Shown in pieces: positions 45,389 to 56,222 of a stretch of DNA of 64,000 bases. Under the pieces are notes generated by a model. That model was given only the letters and a program-made list of their open reading frames with translations. It had not been told where the DNA came from and did no database searches. The translations under genes were made by a program, and so were the position numbers. Source of the DNA: Loktanella sp. D2R18 (GTDB lineage: Bacteria; Pseudomonadota; Alphaproteobacteria; Rhodobacterales; Rhodobacteraceae); contig NZ_QOCG01000011.1 of assembly GCF_003318235.1 (NCBI RefSeq), positions 62,001 through 126,000 on the forward strand. Direction: 5' to 3'. Each line of letters begins with the position of its first letter. Position 1 is the stretch's first letter.

Positions 45389-46791
45389 TCTGCGTCTTCC
45401 TCGATGTAAGCAACGCGACCGCCCGCCTTGTTCGAAGTTACCACGCCCAACGATTTTAACTTACGATGCAGCGCAGAGCGCTCCATTCCGACAAAGGTTG
45501 CGGTACGACTAATATTACCGCCAAAGCGGTTAATCTGGGTCAGCAGATATTCGCGTTCAAATAGTTCACGCGCTTCACGCAGTGGCAGGGTTGCTAGGCC
45601 GCCCGCCAGAACAATCCGTCCTTCGTCACTGCCACCGCTTTCATCACCTGTTGGCAATTCTCGCGCCGTGATGTCACCCGAATTTTCACCAAGAATTAGA
45701 ACGCGCTCGACGACATTCTTAAGCTGGCGCACATTGCCAGGCCAAACCATCGTTTGCAGCAAGGCCCGCGCATCATCAGCAAGCTTGCGCAAAGGTAAAC
45801 CTTGAGCCTTGTTAAAGACCTCGATGAAATGCTCGGCCAAGACTGGGATATCTTCGCGCCGCTCTTCCAAAGATGGCACCTCAATCGGCACAACATTCAG
45901 ACGGTGATATAGCTCTTCGCGGAATGTTCCCACCTCAATCGCGGTAGGTAGATCGCGGTTGGTACTCGACACGACGCGTAAATCAACTTGGATTTTGTCG
46001 CTGCCGCCCACCCGCTGGAACCGCTGATCAACCAAAACACGCAGAATTTTTGACTGTGTTCCCAGTGGCATATCAGCGATTTCATCGAAATAGATCACGC
46101 CGCCATTGGCTTCTTCTAACAACCCGGGTTCAACGCCGCGCGCGCTGTCTTCGCGCCCAAATAGCACTTCCTCCATCCGGTCAGGTTCAATCGAGGCAGA
46201 GTTGACTGTGACAAATGGCGCGCCTGAACGGTTCGAATGCGCATGAATGTAGCGCGCCGCAATTTCCTTGCCGACGCCTGCAGGGCCAGTCAGCATTACC
46301 CGCCCGTTCGATTTGGTCACCTTATCAAGCTGAGATTTCAGCAAACGAAACGCCGCACTATCGCCAAGCATATCCGCACTTGCCACATCACCACGTTTCA
46401 GCGCGACATTCTCGCGGCGCAGCCGAGATGTCTCCATTGCGCGTCGAATTACAACAAGCAACTGGTCGATATTAAACGGCTTTTCAATAAAGTCGTAAGC
46501 ACCTTGTTTGATCGCCGCGACCGCAATTTCAATGTTGCCATGCCCAGAAATGATCACGACGGGAATGTCAGGATTGTCGCGTTTAACGGTTTTGAGGATA
46601 TCAATGCCGTCCATCCCGCTGTCCTTGAGCCAAATATCAAGGATCATCAGCGCCGGCGGGGCTTTTGCGATTTCGGCCATGCAGGCGTCAGATGTACCTG
46701 CCAGCCGGGTTGTATAGCCTTCATCAATCAGAATATCCGAAATCAGTTCCCGGATATCGCGTTCGTCGTCGGTGATTAGAATATCGCCCAT
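45385..46791 (-). CDS. ntrX: Nitrogen response regulator NtrX
   Basis: From ATG 46791 (GAGGA five bases upstream) the protein has 468 residues: receiver with Asp52 in MILDIWLKD, AAA+ domain with Walker A GPAGVGKE (usual second Gly-Lys-Thr/Ser altered to KE) and Walker B GGVIYFDE, and a Fis-type helix-turn-helix (RTATFVGMERSALHRKLKSL). The sigma-54 contact loop GAFTGA is missing; the region reads LFGREDSARGVEPG. This agrees with reports that alphaproteobacterial NtrX acts without sigma-54. The ATG at 46803 overlaps the ntrY stop but covers the binding site. Confidence 0.92.
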   Translation of the reverse strand: MGDILITDDERDIRELISDILIDEGYTTRLAGTSDACMAEIAKAPPALMILDIWLKDSGMDGIDILKTVKRDNPDIPVVIISGHGNIEIAVAAIKQGAYDFIEKPFNIDQLLVVIRRAMETSRLRRENVALKRGDVASADMLGDSAAFRLLKSQLDKVTKSNGRVMLTGPAGVGKEIAARYIHAHSNRSGAPFVTVNSASIEPDRMEEVLFGREDSARGVEPGLLEEANGGVIYFDEIADMPLGTQSKILRVLVDQRFQRVGGSDKIQVDLRVVSSTNRDLPTAIEVGTFREELYHRLNVVPIEVPSLEERREDIPVLAEHFIEVFNKAQGLPLRKLADDARALLQTMVWPGNVRQLKNVVERVLILGENSGDITARELPTGDESGGSDEGRIVLAGGLATLPLREARELFEREYLLTQINRFGGNISRTATFVGMERSALHRKLKSLGVVTSNKAGGRVAYIEEDAE

Positions 46792-46799
46792 GATTTTCC

Positions 46800-49091
46800 T
46801 CATGCTGGTATTTTTATGGCCTGCGTCACTGCAGGCGTTATTGGTAGGTGGATGATCGCACAGGCGCCTGTATGGTCCTGCCCGTCAAATATTTCGGCAT
46901 CAACAAGCGACAGGGTGCCGCCATGCTCTTCGATAATCTTTTTTACAATTGGCAGGCCAAGCCCGGTGCCTTTGTCGCGCGTCGTGACGTAGGGTTCAAA
47001 CAACCGTGCGCGGTCACTTGGCAGGCCAACGCCATTGTCTGAAATGCGTATCTGCACCTGATCGCCCACATGGGTCATGGCAACATGCACCTGACGGGCA
47101 TAGCCATCGGGGTTCTTTTTTTCCATATAAGTTTCAGTTGCTTCACCCGCGTTTTTAATCAAATTCATCAAGGCTTGACTGATCATCGTGCCGTCCATAT
47201 CCGCCAGAATGGCGGCTTCGGGCAATGCCGCAGTAATTTGCACATCCGGTTGCCCTGCCCGTTGCAATGTGACGGCATCCGCGACCAGTTTTGTCAGGTC
47301 AGCGACCGCCAATTGCGGTTCGGGCATGCGTGCGAATTTCGAAAAATCATCCACGATGCGGCGCAAATCATTGGTTTGGCGCACAATCACATCCGTCATT
47401 TGTTCCAATTTACCAGCGTCATCCCCCAAAGATTTCGCGAATTTGCGTTTGATCCGCTCAGCCGACAATTGGATCGGTGTCAGCGGGTTTTTGATTTCAT
47501 GCGCAATACGCCGGGCAACATCGCCCCATGCGGCCATACGTTGCGCGCTTACAAGATCGGTCACATCATCAAAGGCCACAACATAACCTTCAAGCGCCCC
47601 ATCGGCGTTGCGTCGCGGTGACATGCGCACCAGCAGGCTTTCTTGTTGACCTTTGCGTACAAGGTTCACCTGATCTTGCAGGTTATCCACCCCGTCGCCA
47701 CGCAGGCGCCCAAAAAGATCAGCAAATTCGGGGATCGCGACGGGTAGCGCGGTTGGGCCTTGATCATTAGGATCAACCGACAAGAGCCGCTGTGCGGACG
47801 GATTCATCATCGTCACACGCCCTTCCGCATCAAGCCCGATCACCCCCGATGTCACCGAACTCAGCACGGAATCAAACAGGCGGCGGCGCTGTTCGGTCAT
47901 GCGGTTTGTTTCCAGCAATTCGTCGCGTTGCCCCTTTAGCTGCCCGGTCATCTGGTTAAAATACCGCCCAAGCTGCGCGATTTCATCATCGCCATCGTCT
48001 TCGATTACGCGGACATCCAGATCCCCCGAGCCCACGCGGCGCGAAGCCGACACAAGCCGCCCAATCGGGCGTGACAGGCGTTCAGCGAACCAAAGCCCCG
48101 CCCAGATCGCGGCCAAAATCAAAATCACCGCGAACCCAAGATACAAAAGCCCAAACTGGAACAGCATTTTACCGCGCTCAGACGCTAAAAGTTCATACTG
48201 CTCAACAGTTTGGGTCGTATCGTTCAGCAAAGACAAGACATTCCCATCCACGCTGCGTGTCACATATAGATAGCGATTGCGAAAGGCTGAAAGTGCGACA
48301 AGCGCCCGAAATTCATTGTTTTGCGCATCCTCTATGAGAATCAGCCCCTCTGCATCCGCACGGGTGAATTCTTCTGCGCTTGGGCGTTCATAATCAAAAT
48401 CATAGGAATTTGCCCCGCGCGCTTTGATCTCTCCTGCGCCGTCGATGACAAAGGATTCGGTCAGCGACCGTTCGATTTGCGCCTCAACCTCTCCGAGCGC
48501 GCGGCGTACTTCGCCATCATCCATAAACAAATTGGCCTGCCGTTCGCGGTTCAAATAGCCCGCAAGCCCGCGCGCATCACGCGTGAGTTCTTGGCGGTGC
48601 TCGGCCTCATAGGCCTGCGCGGTGGTTAAGGATGTACGCAACACGTTGCCCACAGGTTCCGAAAACATCCCGTCGAGCGCGACAGAAATCAGCAGCACCG
48701 AAAATACAGCCACCAGCACGGTTGGAATCAACGCCCATGCAGCAAACACCCCGGTCAAACGAAAGTGCAGCCGCGACCCCGCCGATTTTGCGCGCCTTGC
48801 GGCCACCATACGTGCAACCTGGCGCATCACGACGGCCATAACAATCAGGACATAGACCAAATCGACCAGCAAAACAGTGCGCAGTTGCGCCGAGGACGCG
48901 CCCTGCCCCAATGGTCCAATCACAACGTAGGTCAAGATCGCAAGCACCGGCCCCGCGACAACCAAGGCCCCGGTTACCAAGCTTTGTACGTGCCGCCTGC
49001 GCTGCCAGCGCGAAAACTGCATCAAGTTAGAGGCCCAAAAGGTACGCCGCACGTTTCGGTCTCGATCTTTCTTAGGGTGGGTTAGCCCCAC
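46800..49091 (-). CDS. ntrY: Nitrogen sensor histidine kinase NtrY
   Basis: The 763-residue membrane kinase has three N-terminal membrane segments (within about 40-160), a periplasmic region, a fourth segment followed by HAMP (SRPIGRLVSASRRVGSGDLD), a PAS domain, HisKA with [18 protein letters not shown], and HATPase with GVGLPSDRARLFEPY. It is the partner of NtrX. The frame starts at GTG 49091, which lies at the edge of a palindromic repeat. An ATG at 49022, 23 residues later and just ahead of the first membrane segment, is equally possible; neither has a strong binding site. Confidence 0.9.
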   Translation of the reverse strand: MGLTHPKKDRDRNVRRTFWASNLMQFSRWQRRRHVQSLVTGALVVAGPVLAILTYVVIGPLGQGASSAQLRTVLLVDLVYVLIVMAVVMRQVARMVAARRAKSAGSRLHFRLTGVFAAWALIPTVLVAVFSVLLISVALDGMFSEPVGNVLRTSLTTAQAYEAEHRQELTRDARGLAGYLNRERQANLFMDDGEVRRALGEVEAQIERSLTESFVIDGAGEIKARGANSYDFDYERPSAEEFTRADAEGLILIEDAQNNEFRALVALSAFRNRYLYVTRSVDGNVLSLLNDTTQTVEQYELLASERGKMLFQFGLLYLGFAVILILAAIWAGLWFAERLSRPIGRLVSASRRVGSGDLDVRVIEDDGDDEIAQLGRYFNQMTGQLKGQRDELLETNRMTEQRRRLFDSVLSSVTSGVIGLDAEGRVTMMNPSAQRLLSVDPNDQGPTALPVAIPEFADLFGRLRGDGVDNLQDQVNLVRKGQQESLLVRMSPRRNADGALEGYVVAFDDVTDLVSAQRMAAWGDVARRIAHEIKNPLTPIQLSAERIKRKFAKSLGDDAGKLEQMTDVIVRQTNDLRRIVDDFSKFARMPEPQLAVADLTKLVADAVTLQRAGQPDVQITAALPEAAILADMDGTMISQALMNLIKNAGEATETYMEKKNPDGYARQVHVAMTHVGDQVQIRISDNGVGLPSDRARLFEPYVTTRDKGTGLGLPIVKKIIEEHGGTLSLVDAEIFDGQDHTGACAIIHLPITPAVTQAIKIPA

Positions 49092-49092
49092 G
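49072..49092. repeat. Short relative of the palindromic repeat at the start of ntrY
   Basis: The plus strand reads TTAGGGTGGGTTAGCCCCACG. It shares TAGGGTGGGTT with the copies at 4201 and 17248. The stem is GTGGG with CCCAC around TTAGC. It covers the GTG that is the longest ntrY start. Confidence 0.45.
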
Positions 49093-49157
49093 TTACCGCC
49101 GGTATCCGTGGCCTCCCTGCATCATTGACGCAGAACGGTCACGGTCCTGTTGCGGTT

Positions 49158-50534
49158 TTACATCAATTTGCGGCGGCGTGTCACGCGAATATCAAGGTCA
49201 GTAATCTTCTTGCGCAAAGTATTGCGGTTAATGCCAAGTAAATCGGCGCATTTGGCCTGATTCCCGCCCGTCGCGTCGAGAGCAATCTCGATCAGCGGCC
49301 CTTCGACTTCTTTCAGGATACGGTTGTAGAGCCCCGGCGCGGGTAACACGCCGCCGTGCAGGTCAAAGTAGCGACGCAAATGTTTGGCGACACTGACCGA
49401 CAATTTTTCGCCCTCGCCGCCAGAGCGCAGAGGCTCAATCGCGGGCTGGTTGCCCAGCACCGTTTCGACTTCGGCGCGCGAAATTTCTTCCTCGGCAGCG
49501 GTAAATACCAAACGACGCACCGCATTTTCAAGCTGGCGCACGTTTCCGGGCCAGCTATAAGCGCGCACCAATTCAAGCGCCGCATCGCCAAAGCGCCGCA
49601 GGGGCGCACCGTCGCGTTCAGAACGCGCGAGGAAGTGCTCTGCGAGCAACGGAATATCATCGACACGCTCGCGTAAAGACGGAACATCAACGGTAACGCC
49701 GCCCAAACGGTAAAACAGGTCCTCGCGGAACTGCCCGTCTTCCATCCGCGACATCAGATCGGTTTGTGACGTGGCCATGATGCGCGGCGCGTTATCGCCA
49801 AGTGCGTCCAACATACGCACAATACGGCCTTGGGCTTCGTCGGACAGATCGCTGACTTCATCGAATAAAATCGTGCCACCTTTTGCGCGACTTAGCACGG
49901 TGGATGGACCATCCATACCTTCAAGATCACTTGCCGACACCACAACAAATGGCAGGCTGCGCCGATCTGAAAAATCATGCACAGCGCGCGCGATCAATGA
50001 TTTCCCAGTGCCGCTTTCGCCCGTGATCAACACCGGTAATTGCGTGTTCATCACCCGCGCAACCAGCCGGTAAAGCGATTGCATCACGGGTGTACGCCCC
50101 ACTAATGGCAGTTCTCCCGCCTCTTGTGTGGCCCCAGCATCGGCGGCGCGGGCCTGTTGCGGTGCGCGGCGTTTTACCTCAAGCGCGCGCGCGGCACGCT
50201 TCATCAGGTCAGGCAGGTCAAAAGGTTTCGGCAGATAATCATATGCGTCCGCTTCGGCGGCCTGGATCGCGGTCATAATCGTGTTCTGCGCCGAGATCAC
50301 AATCACGGGTAACCCAGGGCGGGCGGCGGCAATTTTGGGCAATTGGTCAAGCCCATTGCCGTCAGGCATCACCACGTCAGAGATGACAAGATCGCCTTTG
50401 CCTTCATCAACCCAGCGCATCAGCGTGACCAGTGATGATGTCGCATGGACCTTGCACCCCGCCCGCGTAAGCGCTTGGGTAAGCACCGTGCGGATTGTCC
50501 GGTCATCATCTGCAACAAGAACAGTACCGTCCAT
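49158..50534 (-). CDS. ntrC: Nitrogen regulator NtrC, GAFTGA-less type
   Basis: The 458-residue regulator has a receiver with Asp53, an AAA+ domain with Walker A GESGTGKS (172-179) and Walker B TILFDE (221-226), and a Fis-type helix-turn-helix ([20 protein letters not shown]). Between Walker A and B only about 40 residues remain, and the sigma-54 loop GAFTGA is deleted ([19 protein letters not shown]). In Rhodobacter capsulatus an NtrC of this kind activates sigma-70 RNA polymerase. Its start overlaps the ntrB stop by one base. Confidence 0.95.
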   Translation of the reverse strand: MDGTVLVADDDRTIRTVLTQALTRAGCKVHATSSLVTLMRWVDEGKGDLVISDVVMPDGNGLDQLPKIAAARPGLPVIVISAQNTIMTAIQAAEADAYDYLPKPFDLPDLMKRAARALEVKRRAPQQARAADAGATQEAGELPLVGRTPVMQSLYRLVARVMNTQLPVLITGESGTGKSLIARAVHDFSDRRSLPFVVVSASDLEGMDGPSTVLSRAKGGTILFDEVSDLSDEAQGRIVRMLDALGDNAPRIMATSQTDLMSRMEDGQFREDLFYRLGGVTVDVPSLRERVDDIPLLAEHFLARSERDGAPLRRFGDAALELVRAYSWPGNVRQLENAVRRLVFTAAEEEISRAEVETVLGNQPAIEPLRSGGEGEKLSVSVAKHLRRYFDLHGGVLPAPGLYNRILKEVEGPLIEIALDATGGNQAKCADLLGINRNTLRKKITDLDIRVTRRRKLM

Positions 50535-51610
50535 TAGTTTTCTCCTACTTCGCTATCTTTAGGGGCCAAGGGTAAAGAAATGCGGAACACGGTGCGGCCC
50601 GGGACGCTATCCACAGATATCCAGCCCCCAACATCGCCGACCAACTTGGACACAAGCGCAAGGCCCAGTCCGGTTCCGTTTTCTCTACCCGAGACAAAGG
50701 GTTCAAAAATATCATTTGCAATGGCGGGCGGCAGACCCGGCCCATCGTCGATGATCTCAATTTGAAGCGGCAGCCGCGCTTGCGTACCGTCAGCCCGCCG
50801 CACCCGCAATGAGGTGTCATAAAAGCTGTGCAGGCGGATGGTGCCGCCTTCTTTGTTCGCTTCGGCCGCGTTCTTGAGAAGGTTCAAAAAGACCTGCAAC
50901 AGCTGGTCTCCATCGGCCAAAGTTTGCGGCAGAGAGGGATCATAATCTTCGACGAAAAGCATATGCGCGCCAAATCCAACAGAGGCAGATTGCCGCGCGC
51001 GGTCCAGGATGTCGTGGATATTTACGGGCTTAAGAAGCGGCGGCCGCAGGTTGCCGAACTGTTCGACCTGCTCAAGCAGCTTCACGATCCGGCGGCTTTC
51101 TTCGACAATCAGATCGGTCATTTCCTGATCTTCGCTGCTGAGCCCCATCGACAAAAGCTGTGCGGCGCCTGTGATCCCCGCAAGCGGGTTCTTGATTTCA
51201 TGGGCAAGCATTTCGGCCATACCAATGGCTGATTTCGCGGCTTTTTCCGAAGAATGGTGCTGGTTCATGCGGCTCGCGATTTCACGCGGGCTGATCATAA
51301 CGATCATCGCCTCATCACTGCCTTGGAGCGGCGCAAACTGCACATTGCAGGTCAGTGGCGCGCGTTCGCCGCTGCCTACATCCACGTCATTGACAAACAG
51401 CGACGATCGATTTGCACGGGCGCGTGCAAAAGGCCCCTCAAGCGGTGCATCAATCATCACCTTTTCCCACAACCGCTGGCCTGCCAGAGATTTTGAAGAC
51501 ATATTTAGGAAGCTTTCAGCGGCAGTATTGCTTGAGATAATCAAATCATCTTTGTCGAGCATCAAGGCAGGTACGGGAAGCGACGCCCAAAGCGCTGTAT
51601 CAAGTATCAT
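50534..51610 (-). CDS. ntrB: Nitrogen sensor histidine kinase NtrB
   Basis: The soluble 358-residue kinase-phosphatase has a PAS domain (about 10-110), HisKA with His137 in [17 protein letters not shown], and HATPase with [16 protein letters not shown] and [10 protein letters not shown]. It reads nitrogen status, normally through PII proteins, and phosphorylates NtrC. Start overlaps the dusB stop (ATGA). Confidence 0.95.
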   Translation of the reverse strand: MILDTALWASLPVPALMLDKDDLIISSNTAAESFLNMSSKSLAGQRLWEKVMIDAPLEGPFARARANRSSLFVNDVDVGSGERAPLTCNVQFAPLQGSDEAMIVMISPREIASRMNQHHSSEKAAKSAIGMAEMLAHEIKNPLAGITGAAQLLSMGLSSEDQEMTDLIVEESRRIVKLLEQVEQFGNLRPPLLKPVNIHDILDRARQSASVGFGAHMLFVEDYDPSLPQTLADGDQLLQVFLNLLKNAAEANKEGGTIRLHSFYDTSLRVRRADGTQARLPLQIEIIDDGPGLPPAIANDIFEPFVSGRENGTGLGLALVSKLVGDVGGWISVDSVPGRTVFRISLPLAPKDSEVGEN

Positions 51611-52608
51611 GCGGCCACCTTTTGGGTCAAAGCATCGGGAAGATCGCGCAGCACATCGCGCGGGTGAACATGGGTCAATATGGCTTTGCGTAAGACCGGG
51701 TCCGTTTGCGCATCATCCATGTACCAACCCAAATGCTTACGTGAGACGCGCCGCCCAAGGTCCGTGCCGTAAAACGACAACATTGCCTCGTAGTGCGTGC
51801 TGATCAATGCCACCAATGCCGCCCCTGATGGCACCTGAACTTTTGCGTCGCCATGCAGGGTTTGCGCCACTTGCGCCAGCGCCCAAGGGCGGCCTTGCGC
51901 ACCGCGCCCAATCATCACACCATCCGCACCAGAAAGCGCCAACGCGCGCCGCGCGCTTGCTGCATCGATGATATCGCCATTTGCGATCACCGGGATATCG
52001 ACAGCTTCTTTTATTTTCGAAATGGCCGCCCAATCAGCAGACCCTTTGTAAAACTGGCAGCGCGTGCGCCCATGAATTGTCACCAATTTGATGCCAGCAC
52101 CTTCGGCGCGTTTTGCCACATCAGCCGCGTTCAAACTGTCATCATCCCAGCCAAGCCGCGTTTTTAGCGTGACGGGGATATCAACTGCGGCCACAACCGC
52201 CTCGATCAAGGAAAGCGCATGATCGGGTGTGCGCAATAGCGCCGACCCAGAATAACCGTTTGTGACCTTTTTGGCGGGGCAGCCCATGTTGATGTCGATC
52301 ATCGCGGCGCCGTTATCTTGGATCATGCGCGCAGCTTCGCCCATCCAATAGGCGTCGCGCCCGGCAATTTGCACTGCTGTGCCCTCTTGGTCATAGCCCA
52401 GCTCCGCGCGTTCACGCACCCCGGGTTTTGCCTGCACCATTTCCTGACTGGCGACCATTTCGCTCACGACCCAGCCCGCACCAAAAGATGCCACAAGCTG
52501 CCGAAACGGCAAATCTGTGATCCCCGCAAGCGGCGCGAGCGCGACAGGCGGCTGCAAAGCCACATCGTCTAATCGAAGAGAATCGTCATTTGCCAAAGGA
52601 ACGGTCAT
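51607..52608 (-). CDS. dusB: tRNA-dihydrouridine synthase DusB (NifR3)
   Basis: The 333-residue FMN enzyme reduces uridine in the D-loop of tRNA. It has [16 protein letters not shown] at the start of the barrel, the catalytic Cys in NMGCPAKKV and the [18 protein letters not shown] phosphate site. As in Rhodobacter, where it was named nifR3, it heads the ntrB-ntrC operon. The ATG diverges from ispDF over 185 bases. Confidence 0.95.
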   Translation of the reverse strand: MTVPLANDDSLRLDDVALQPPVALAPLAGITDLPFRQLVASFGAGWVVSEMVASQEMVQAKPGVRERAELGYDQEGTAVQIAGRDAYWMGEAARMIQDNGAAMIDINMGCPAKKVTNGYSGSALLRTPDHALSLIEAVVAAVDIPVTLKTRLGWDDDSLNAADVAKRAEGAGIKLVTIHGRTRCQFYKGSADWAAISKIKEAVDIPVIANGDIIDAASARRALALSGADGVMIGRGAQGRPWALAQVAQTLHGDAKVQVPSGAALVALISTHYEAMLSFYGTDLGRRVSRKHLGWYMDDAQTDPVLRKAILTHVHPRDVLRDLPDALTQKVAA

Positions 52609-52793
52609 TCGCCTAAAGGGTGAGCAATACGCATGATCTAAGCCGAAATACCTGATTTCACAACGAAACGCCCAGTAACATTTTCAGAAAAAATGGCATG
52701 TGCACAAAAATTAGGCGCACTTCTGGACAAACTGTCGAATTGCGCTGCACGGGCACCCAGCATAAACCTATAGGCAACAAGGGATACAGGACC

Positions 52794-53921
52794 ATGACCA
52801 CAGCCGCCATAATTGTCGCAGCCGGACGCGGAACACGCGCAGGTGGTGGCACCCCAAAACAATGGCAAAAACTGCGCGGGAAAACGATTGCAGCGCGCGC
52901 AATGCAGCCCTTTGCCGACCACCAGGCAATCGCGCAACTGATCCTTGTGGTGCACCCGGATGACGCGCCCAGCCTTTGGGCCGATACCCCCGCTGCAACC
53001 GTTGTGGCGGGCGGGGCAACCCGGCAAGAATCTGTGCTTTCAGGGCTCAATGCGGCCGAGGGTGCCACACAAGTGCTGATCCATGACGCTGCCCGACCGA
53101 TGCTTCGCGCGGCGGTCATTGACGCTGTGTTGAATGCGCTTGATCAGCATCCGGGAGCGGCCCCAGCAATTCCGGTCACTGATACGCTGTGGCATGGGGC
53201 GGATGATACCGTCGTTGGCGCACAAGACCGCGCTGGGCTTTACCGCGCGCAAACCCCGCAAGGGTTTCACCGCGCGCCACTGCTTGCCGCGCACCTTGCC
53301 TGCAAAACCGAAGCAACGGATGACGTGACCGTCGCGCGCGCCGCAGGTATGCATGTTGCGATTGTGGCGGGTGACGACGACAATATAAAGATTACAACGC
53401 CCGGCGATTTCGCACGCGCAGAACAACAGATGGGGTCAAATATGGATATCAGATGCGGTAATGGCTATGATGTGCACCGGTTTGGACCGGGTGATCATGT
53501 CTGGCTGTGTGGGATCAAAGTCCCCTTTGATCGCAGCTTGCAAGGCCATTCGGACGCCGATGTTGGCATGCATGCAGTCACGGATGCGATTTACGGCGCG
53601 CTTGGCATGGGTGACATCGGCCAGCATTTTCCGCCATCTGATCCGCAATGGAAAGGTGCCCAAAGCCATATTTTTCTAAACCACTCCGTCGCGCTGGCCG
53701 CAGAGAATGGTTACGAGATCAGCAACATCGATTGCACATTGGTCTGCGAATTCCCCAAAATCGGCCCACATCAACCCGCGATGAAAGCCGCGCTTGCGCA
53801 GATCATGGGGCTTGGCGCAGACCGGATCAGTGTCAAGGCAACCACATCTGAGCGGCTTGGCTTTACAGGCCGCGGCGAAGGGATCGCCGCACTCGCAACT
53901 GCAACACTGGTGAAACCATGA
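52794..53921 (+). CDS. ispDF: Bifunctional IspD/IspF enzyme
   Basis: One 375-residue protein carries two steps of the MEP isoprenoid pathway. IspD (about 1-215) makes CDP-ME, with [17 protein letters not shown] (8-24). IspF (from about Met217) makes the cyclic diphosphate, with [11 protein letters not shown] and [17 protein letters not shown] providing the metal ligands Asp and His. Fusion is common in alphaproteobacteria. The open frame extends to 52698, but ATG 52794 has CAGGA ahead and matches the IspD N-terminus. Confidence 0.95.
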   Translation: MTTAAIIVAAGRGTRAGGGTPKQWQKLRGKTIAARAMQPFADHQAIAQLILVVHPDDAPSLWADTPAATVVAGGATRQESVLSGLNAAEGATQVLIHDAARPMLRAAVIDAVLNALDQHPGAAPAIPVTDTLWHGADDTVVGAQDRAGLYRAQTPQGFHRAPLLAAHLACKTEATDDVTVARAAGMHVAIVAGDDDNIKITTPGDFARAEQQMGSNMDIRCGNGYDVHRFGPGDHVWLCGIKVPFDRSLQGHSDADVGMHAVTDAIYGALGMGDIGQHFPPSDPQWKGAQSHIFLNHSVALAAENGYEISNIDCTLVCEFPKIGPHQPAMKAALAQIMGLGADRISVKATTSERLGFTGRGEGIAALATATLVKP

Positions 53922-54400
53922 CCCATCTGATCGCAACCTTCTTTTATGTCGGCCATATCCGCCCTGCACCGGGAACATGGGGGTCGCTTGCCGCCCTGCC
54001 CGCTGGCTGGGCCATTTATATGGTTGCAGGCCCTTGGGGGTTAATTGCGGGCGTCGTCGTTTCATACGTCTTGGGTGTTTGGGCTACCCGCGTTGAAACG
54101 CAGGGCAAAGACAATCATGATCCTTCTGAGATCGTCATTGACGAAGTCTGCGGCCAGTGGATTGCCTTGCTGCCGCTTGCATTTGGGGCGGCAAATAATG
54201 GCGTTGCGATCACGGCACTTTGGCCGGGCTGGATCGCGGCCTTTGCGCTGTTTCGCCTGTTCGATATCACCAAATGGGGGCCGGTCGGCTGGGCGGATCG
54301 GATGCACGGGCCAACGGGCGTGATGCTTGATGATGTGATCGCGGGGATCTTCGCCGCAATCGGCGTTGTGGCACTTGCCGCAGCTTACCATTTGTCATGA
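53918..54400 (+). CDS. pgpA: Phosphatidylglycerophosphatase A
   Basis: The 160-residue membrane enzyme removes phosphate from phosphatidylglycerophosphate to give phosphatidylglycerol. It shows [11 protein letters not shown] near residue 12 and [17 protein letters not shown] near 68-84, the acidic active-site region of the family, then [17 protein letters not shown]. Overlaps ispDF by four bases and the next gene by four. Confidence 0.93.
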   Translation: MTHLIATFFYVGHIRPAPGTWGSLAALPAGWAIYMVAGPWGLIAGVVVSYVLGVWATRVETQGKDNHDPSEIVIDEVCGQWIALLPLAFGAANNGVAITALWPGWIAAFALFRLFDITKWGPVGWADRMHGPTGVMLDDVIAGIFAAIGVVALAAAYHLS

Positions 54401-54900
54401 CCGATCTTGCCCGCGGAATTCTTTCAGCTGCGCGCACCAAAGGCGTAATGATCACAACCGCCGAAAGCTGCACAGGCGGCATGGTATCGGCCGCGCTCAC
54501 GGATACTGCGGGCAGTTCCGCCGTGTTTGAACGAGGATTTGTCACCTATACAAATGCGGCGAAAATGCAGATGCTTGGCGTGCGCAAAGCCAGTCTTGAC
54601 GCCTATGGCGCCGTATCCGAACAGGTCGCGCGTGAAATGGCTTTGGGTGCAATCGCCCATGCGGATGCGCAAATCGCAGTGTCGATCACCGGAATCGCAG
54701 GCCCCGGTGGATCAGACCATAAGCCCGAAGGGCGCGTTTGCTTCGGGATCGCCGCCCCCGAACATTGCCAGACAGAAACAGTCGAATTCGGCGCATTGGG
54801 CCGGGCTCTTGTACGTCAAGCGGCCTGCGATCACGCGTTGGGTTTGCTTCTCTCAACAATAGACGCCACCCCCATCACGGGTGTAGCGCAAAAAAGCTAA
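54397..54900 (+). CDS. CinA C-terminal family nicotinamide-nucleotide amidase
   Basis: The 167-residue protein is a stand-alone CinA C-terminal domain (PncC type), which deamidates nicotinamide mononucleotide to recycle pyridine nucleotides. Motifs are TTAESCTGGMVSAALTD with the active Ser, GFVTYTNAAKMQMLGV and ITGIAGPGG. Overlaps pgpA by four bases; its 3' end overlaps the convergent esterase gene by 26 bases. Confidence 0.9.
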   Translation: MTDLARGILSAARTKGVMITTAESCTGGMVSAALTDTAGSSAVFERGFVTYTNAAKMQMLGVRKASLDAYGAVSEQVAREMALGAIAHADAQIAVSITGIAGPGGSDHKPEGRVCFGIAAPEHCQTETVEFGALGRALVRQAACDHALGLLLSTIDATPITGVAQKS

Positions 54901-55705
54901 GCGCCTCTTGGGTCGCATTAATTGAACTGGGCTCGCGCTGTGTTCGCCGCCCACCCGGCCATACATGCCCACCGCCATCGATGCGGATCAATACGACCAC
55001 AGGCTTATTGTGCGCATCCATATAATTATGCCGCCACACCACCCCAGAACGCATTTCGACCTCTTGGACATTGCGCCCAAAGGCAGCGGCAAAGCGTATG
55101 ATCACATCTGCAACTGCCGAAAAATCTGTACCGTTGCGCGTATTTACGCCCTCGCCGCCGTTAAACGGCACGTTCTGATCAGCCGTTCCGTGGATCACAA
55201 GCAACGGCACGGCGTCACGCAAACGCGTTGTGGCGTCAAAACTGCCTGCAACGCCGACCACTGCCGCAACCCGTTGAGAGCGACGCGCGGCATAGTATTC
55301 TGCCATCATGCTGCCGTTGGACATGCCTGTTATATAAACGCGTTCTGCATTCAGCCCAAAACGTGCGCCAGCGTCATCAATCACGCGGTCTAAAAAGGCC
55401 AAATCATCAACATTATTGCGTGTCGCAGCGCCACAGCAGTAACCAACATTCCATGTCTTGATTGCACCAGAACCCGCAGGGTAGATCACAGCATAGCCTA
55501 ATCGCAGTGCGGCATCAGATAACCGGGTACTGCGTGCAAATTGTTCAGGACCGCCGCCGCCGCCATGTAGCCCAACAATCACACGCGGAGCGGTGACATC
55601 ATCAGGCAAATCGATCCGATAATATCGTCCATCTGAAAAGCGGACAGTCTCAGCGACGGCCTGAAATGGGATCAAAAGTAGAATTAGAACAGAAAACAGG
55701 CGCAT
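54875..55705 (-). CDS. Secreted PHB-depolymerase/feruloyl-esterase-type hydrolase
   Basis: The 276-residue alpha/beta hydrolase has a signal peptide (residues 1-18, ending QAVA). The oxyanion loop GLHGGGGGPEQF (45-56), the nucleophile elbow GMSNGSM with Ser129, the Asp region IHGTADQNVPF and the His in GGGHVWPGG form the triad. It fits the LpqC-like esterase family, which includes PHB depolymerases and feruloyl esterases. A pair CC at 90-91 may form a disulfide. Natural substrate unknown. Confidence 0.85.
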   Translation of the reverse strand: MRLFSVLILLLIPFQAVAETVRFSDGRYYRIDLPDDVTAPRVIVGLHGGGGGPEQFARSTRLSDAALRLGYAVIYPAGSGAIKTWNVGYCCGAATRNNVDDLAFLDRVIDDAGARFGLNAERVYITGMSNGSMMAEYYAARRSQRVAAVVGVAGSFDATTRLRDAVPLLVIHGTADQNVPFNGGEGVNTRNGTDFSAVADVIIRFAAAFGRNVQEVEMRSGVVWRHNYMDAHNKPVVVLIRIDGGGHVWPGGRRTQREPSSINATQEALSFFALHP

Positions 55706-55766
55706 AGAAATATCCGGATATAGATTAACTCTGCGTTAAACGCGCGTTCCCCGTATTTCCGTCGTT

Positions 55767-56222
55767 CTAATTTGTTTGCGGCCCGTATAAATCAGCGGCG
55801 CGACCTTCAAATGCGCGCACAACACGTTGCATTGCCTCATTAAAAAACATGCCAGCTGCGCCTTGCAGTAGGCGGTTTTTGAACTCAAAATCCACTTCAA
55901 ACGACACTTCGCAACCGCGGTCGACATCGCGAAACACCCATTGGCTTTCGAGATGTTTGAACGGGCCATCCAGATAGGCCGTGTCGATTTTTCGGACCTC
56001 AGGCCAAAGCGTGACCTGACTAAGAAAAGTCTCGCGGAACACTTTGAACGAAATCACCAAATCCGCCAGCATCACCTGTTTTTCGCCTTGATCATCGACA
56101 CTGCGCACCCGCGCGGCAGCCGTCCAAGGCAGGAATTTTGAATAGTTCGCGACATCTGCAACAAGATCATACATTTGCTGGGCCGTGTAAGGGAGTATCT
56201 TTGTTTCTGAATGGCTCGGCAT
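55767..56222 (-). CDS. COQ10/RatA-like START domain protein
   Basis: From ATG 56222 the protein has 151 residues and is a single polyketide-cyclase/START-type fold: MYDLVADVANYSKFLPW, ETFLSQVTLWPEVRKIDTAY, FEFKNRLLQGAAGMFFNEA. Mitochondrial COQ10 and alphaproteobacterial relatives bind ubiquinone and support respiration; E. coli RatA was also reported to bind ribosomes. The open frame runs to 56315, but the family starts near MPSHSETKILPYT. It diverges from the phosphoribosyltransferase gene. Confidence 0.88.
   Translation of the reverse strand: MPSHSETKILPYTAQQMYDLVADVANYSKFLPWTAAARVRSVDDQGEKQVMLADLVISFKVFRETFLSQVTLWPEVRKIDTAYLDGPFKHLESQWVFRDVDRGCEVSFEVDFEFKNRLLQGAAGMFFNEAMQRVVRAFEGRAADLYGPQTN

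Noticed and set aside
47070..47621. 183-codon open frame opposite ntrY
   Set aside because: It is the antisense shadow of the NtrY kinase domain, with no family features.
52698..52793. Longer N-terminus for IspDF
   Set aside because: The added 32 residues are not part of the IspD fold, and ATG 52794 has its own ribosome-binding site.
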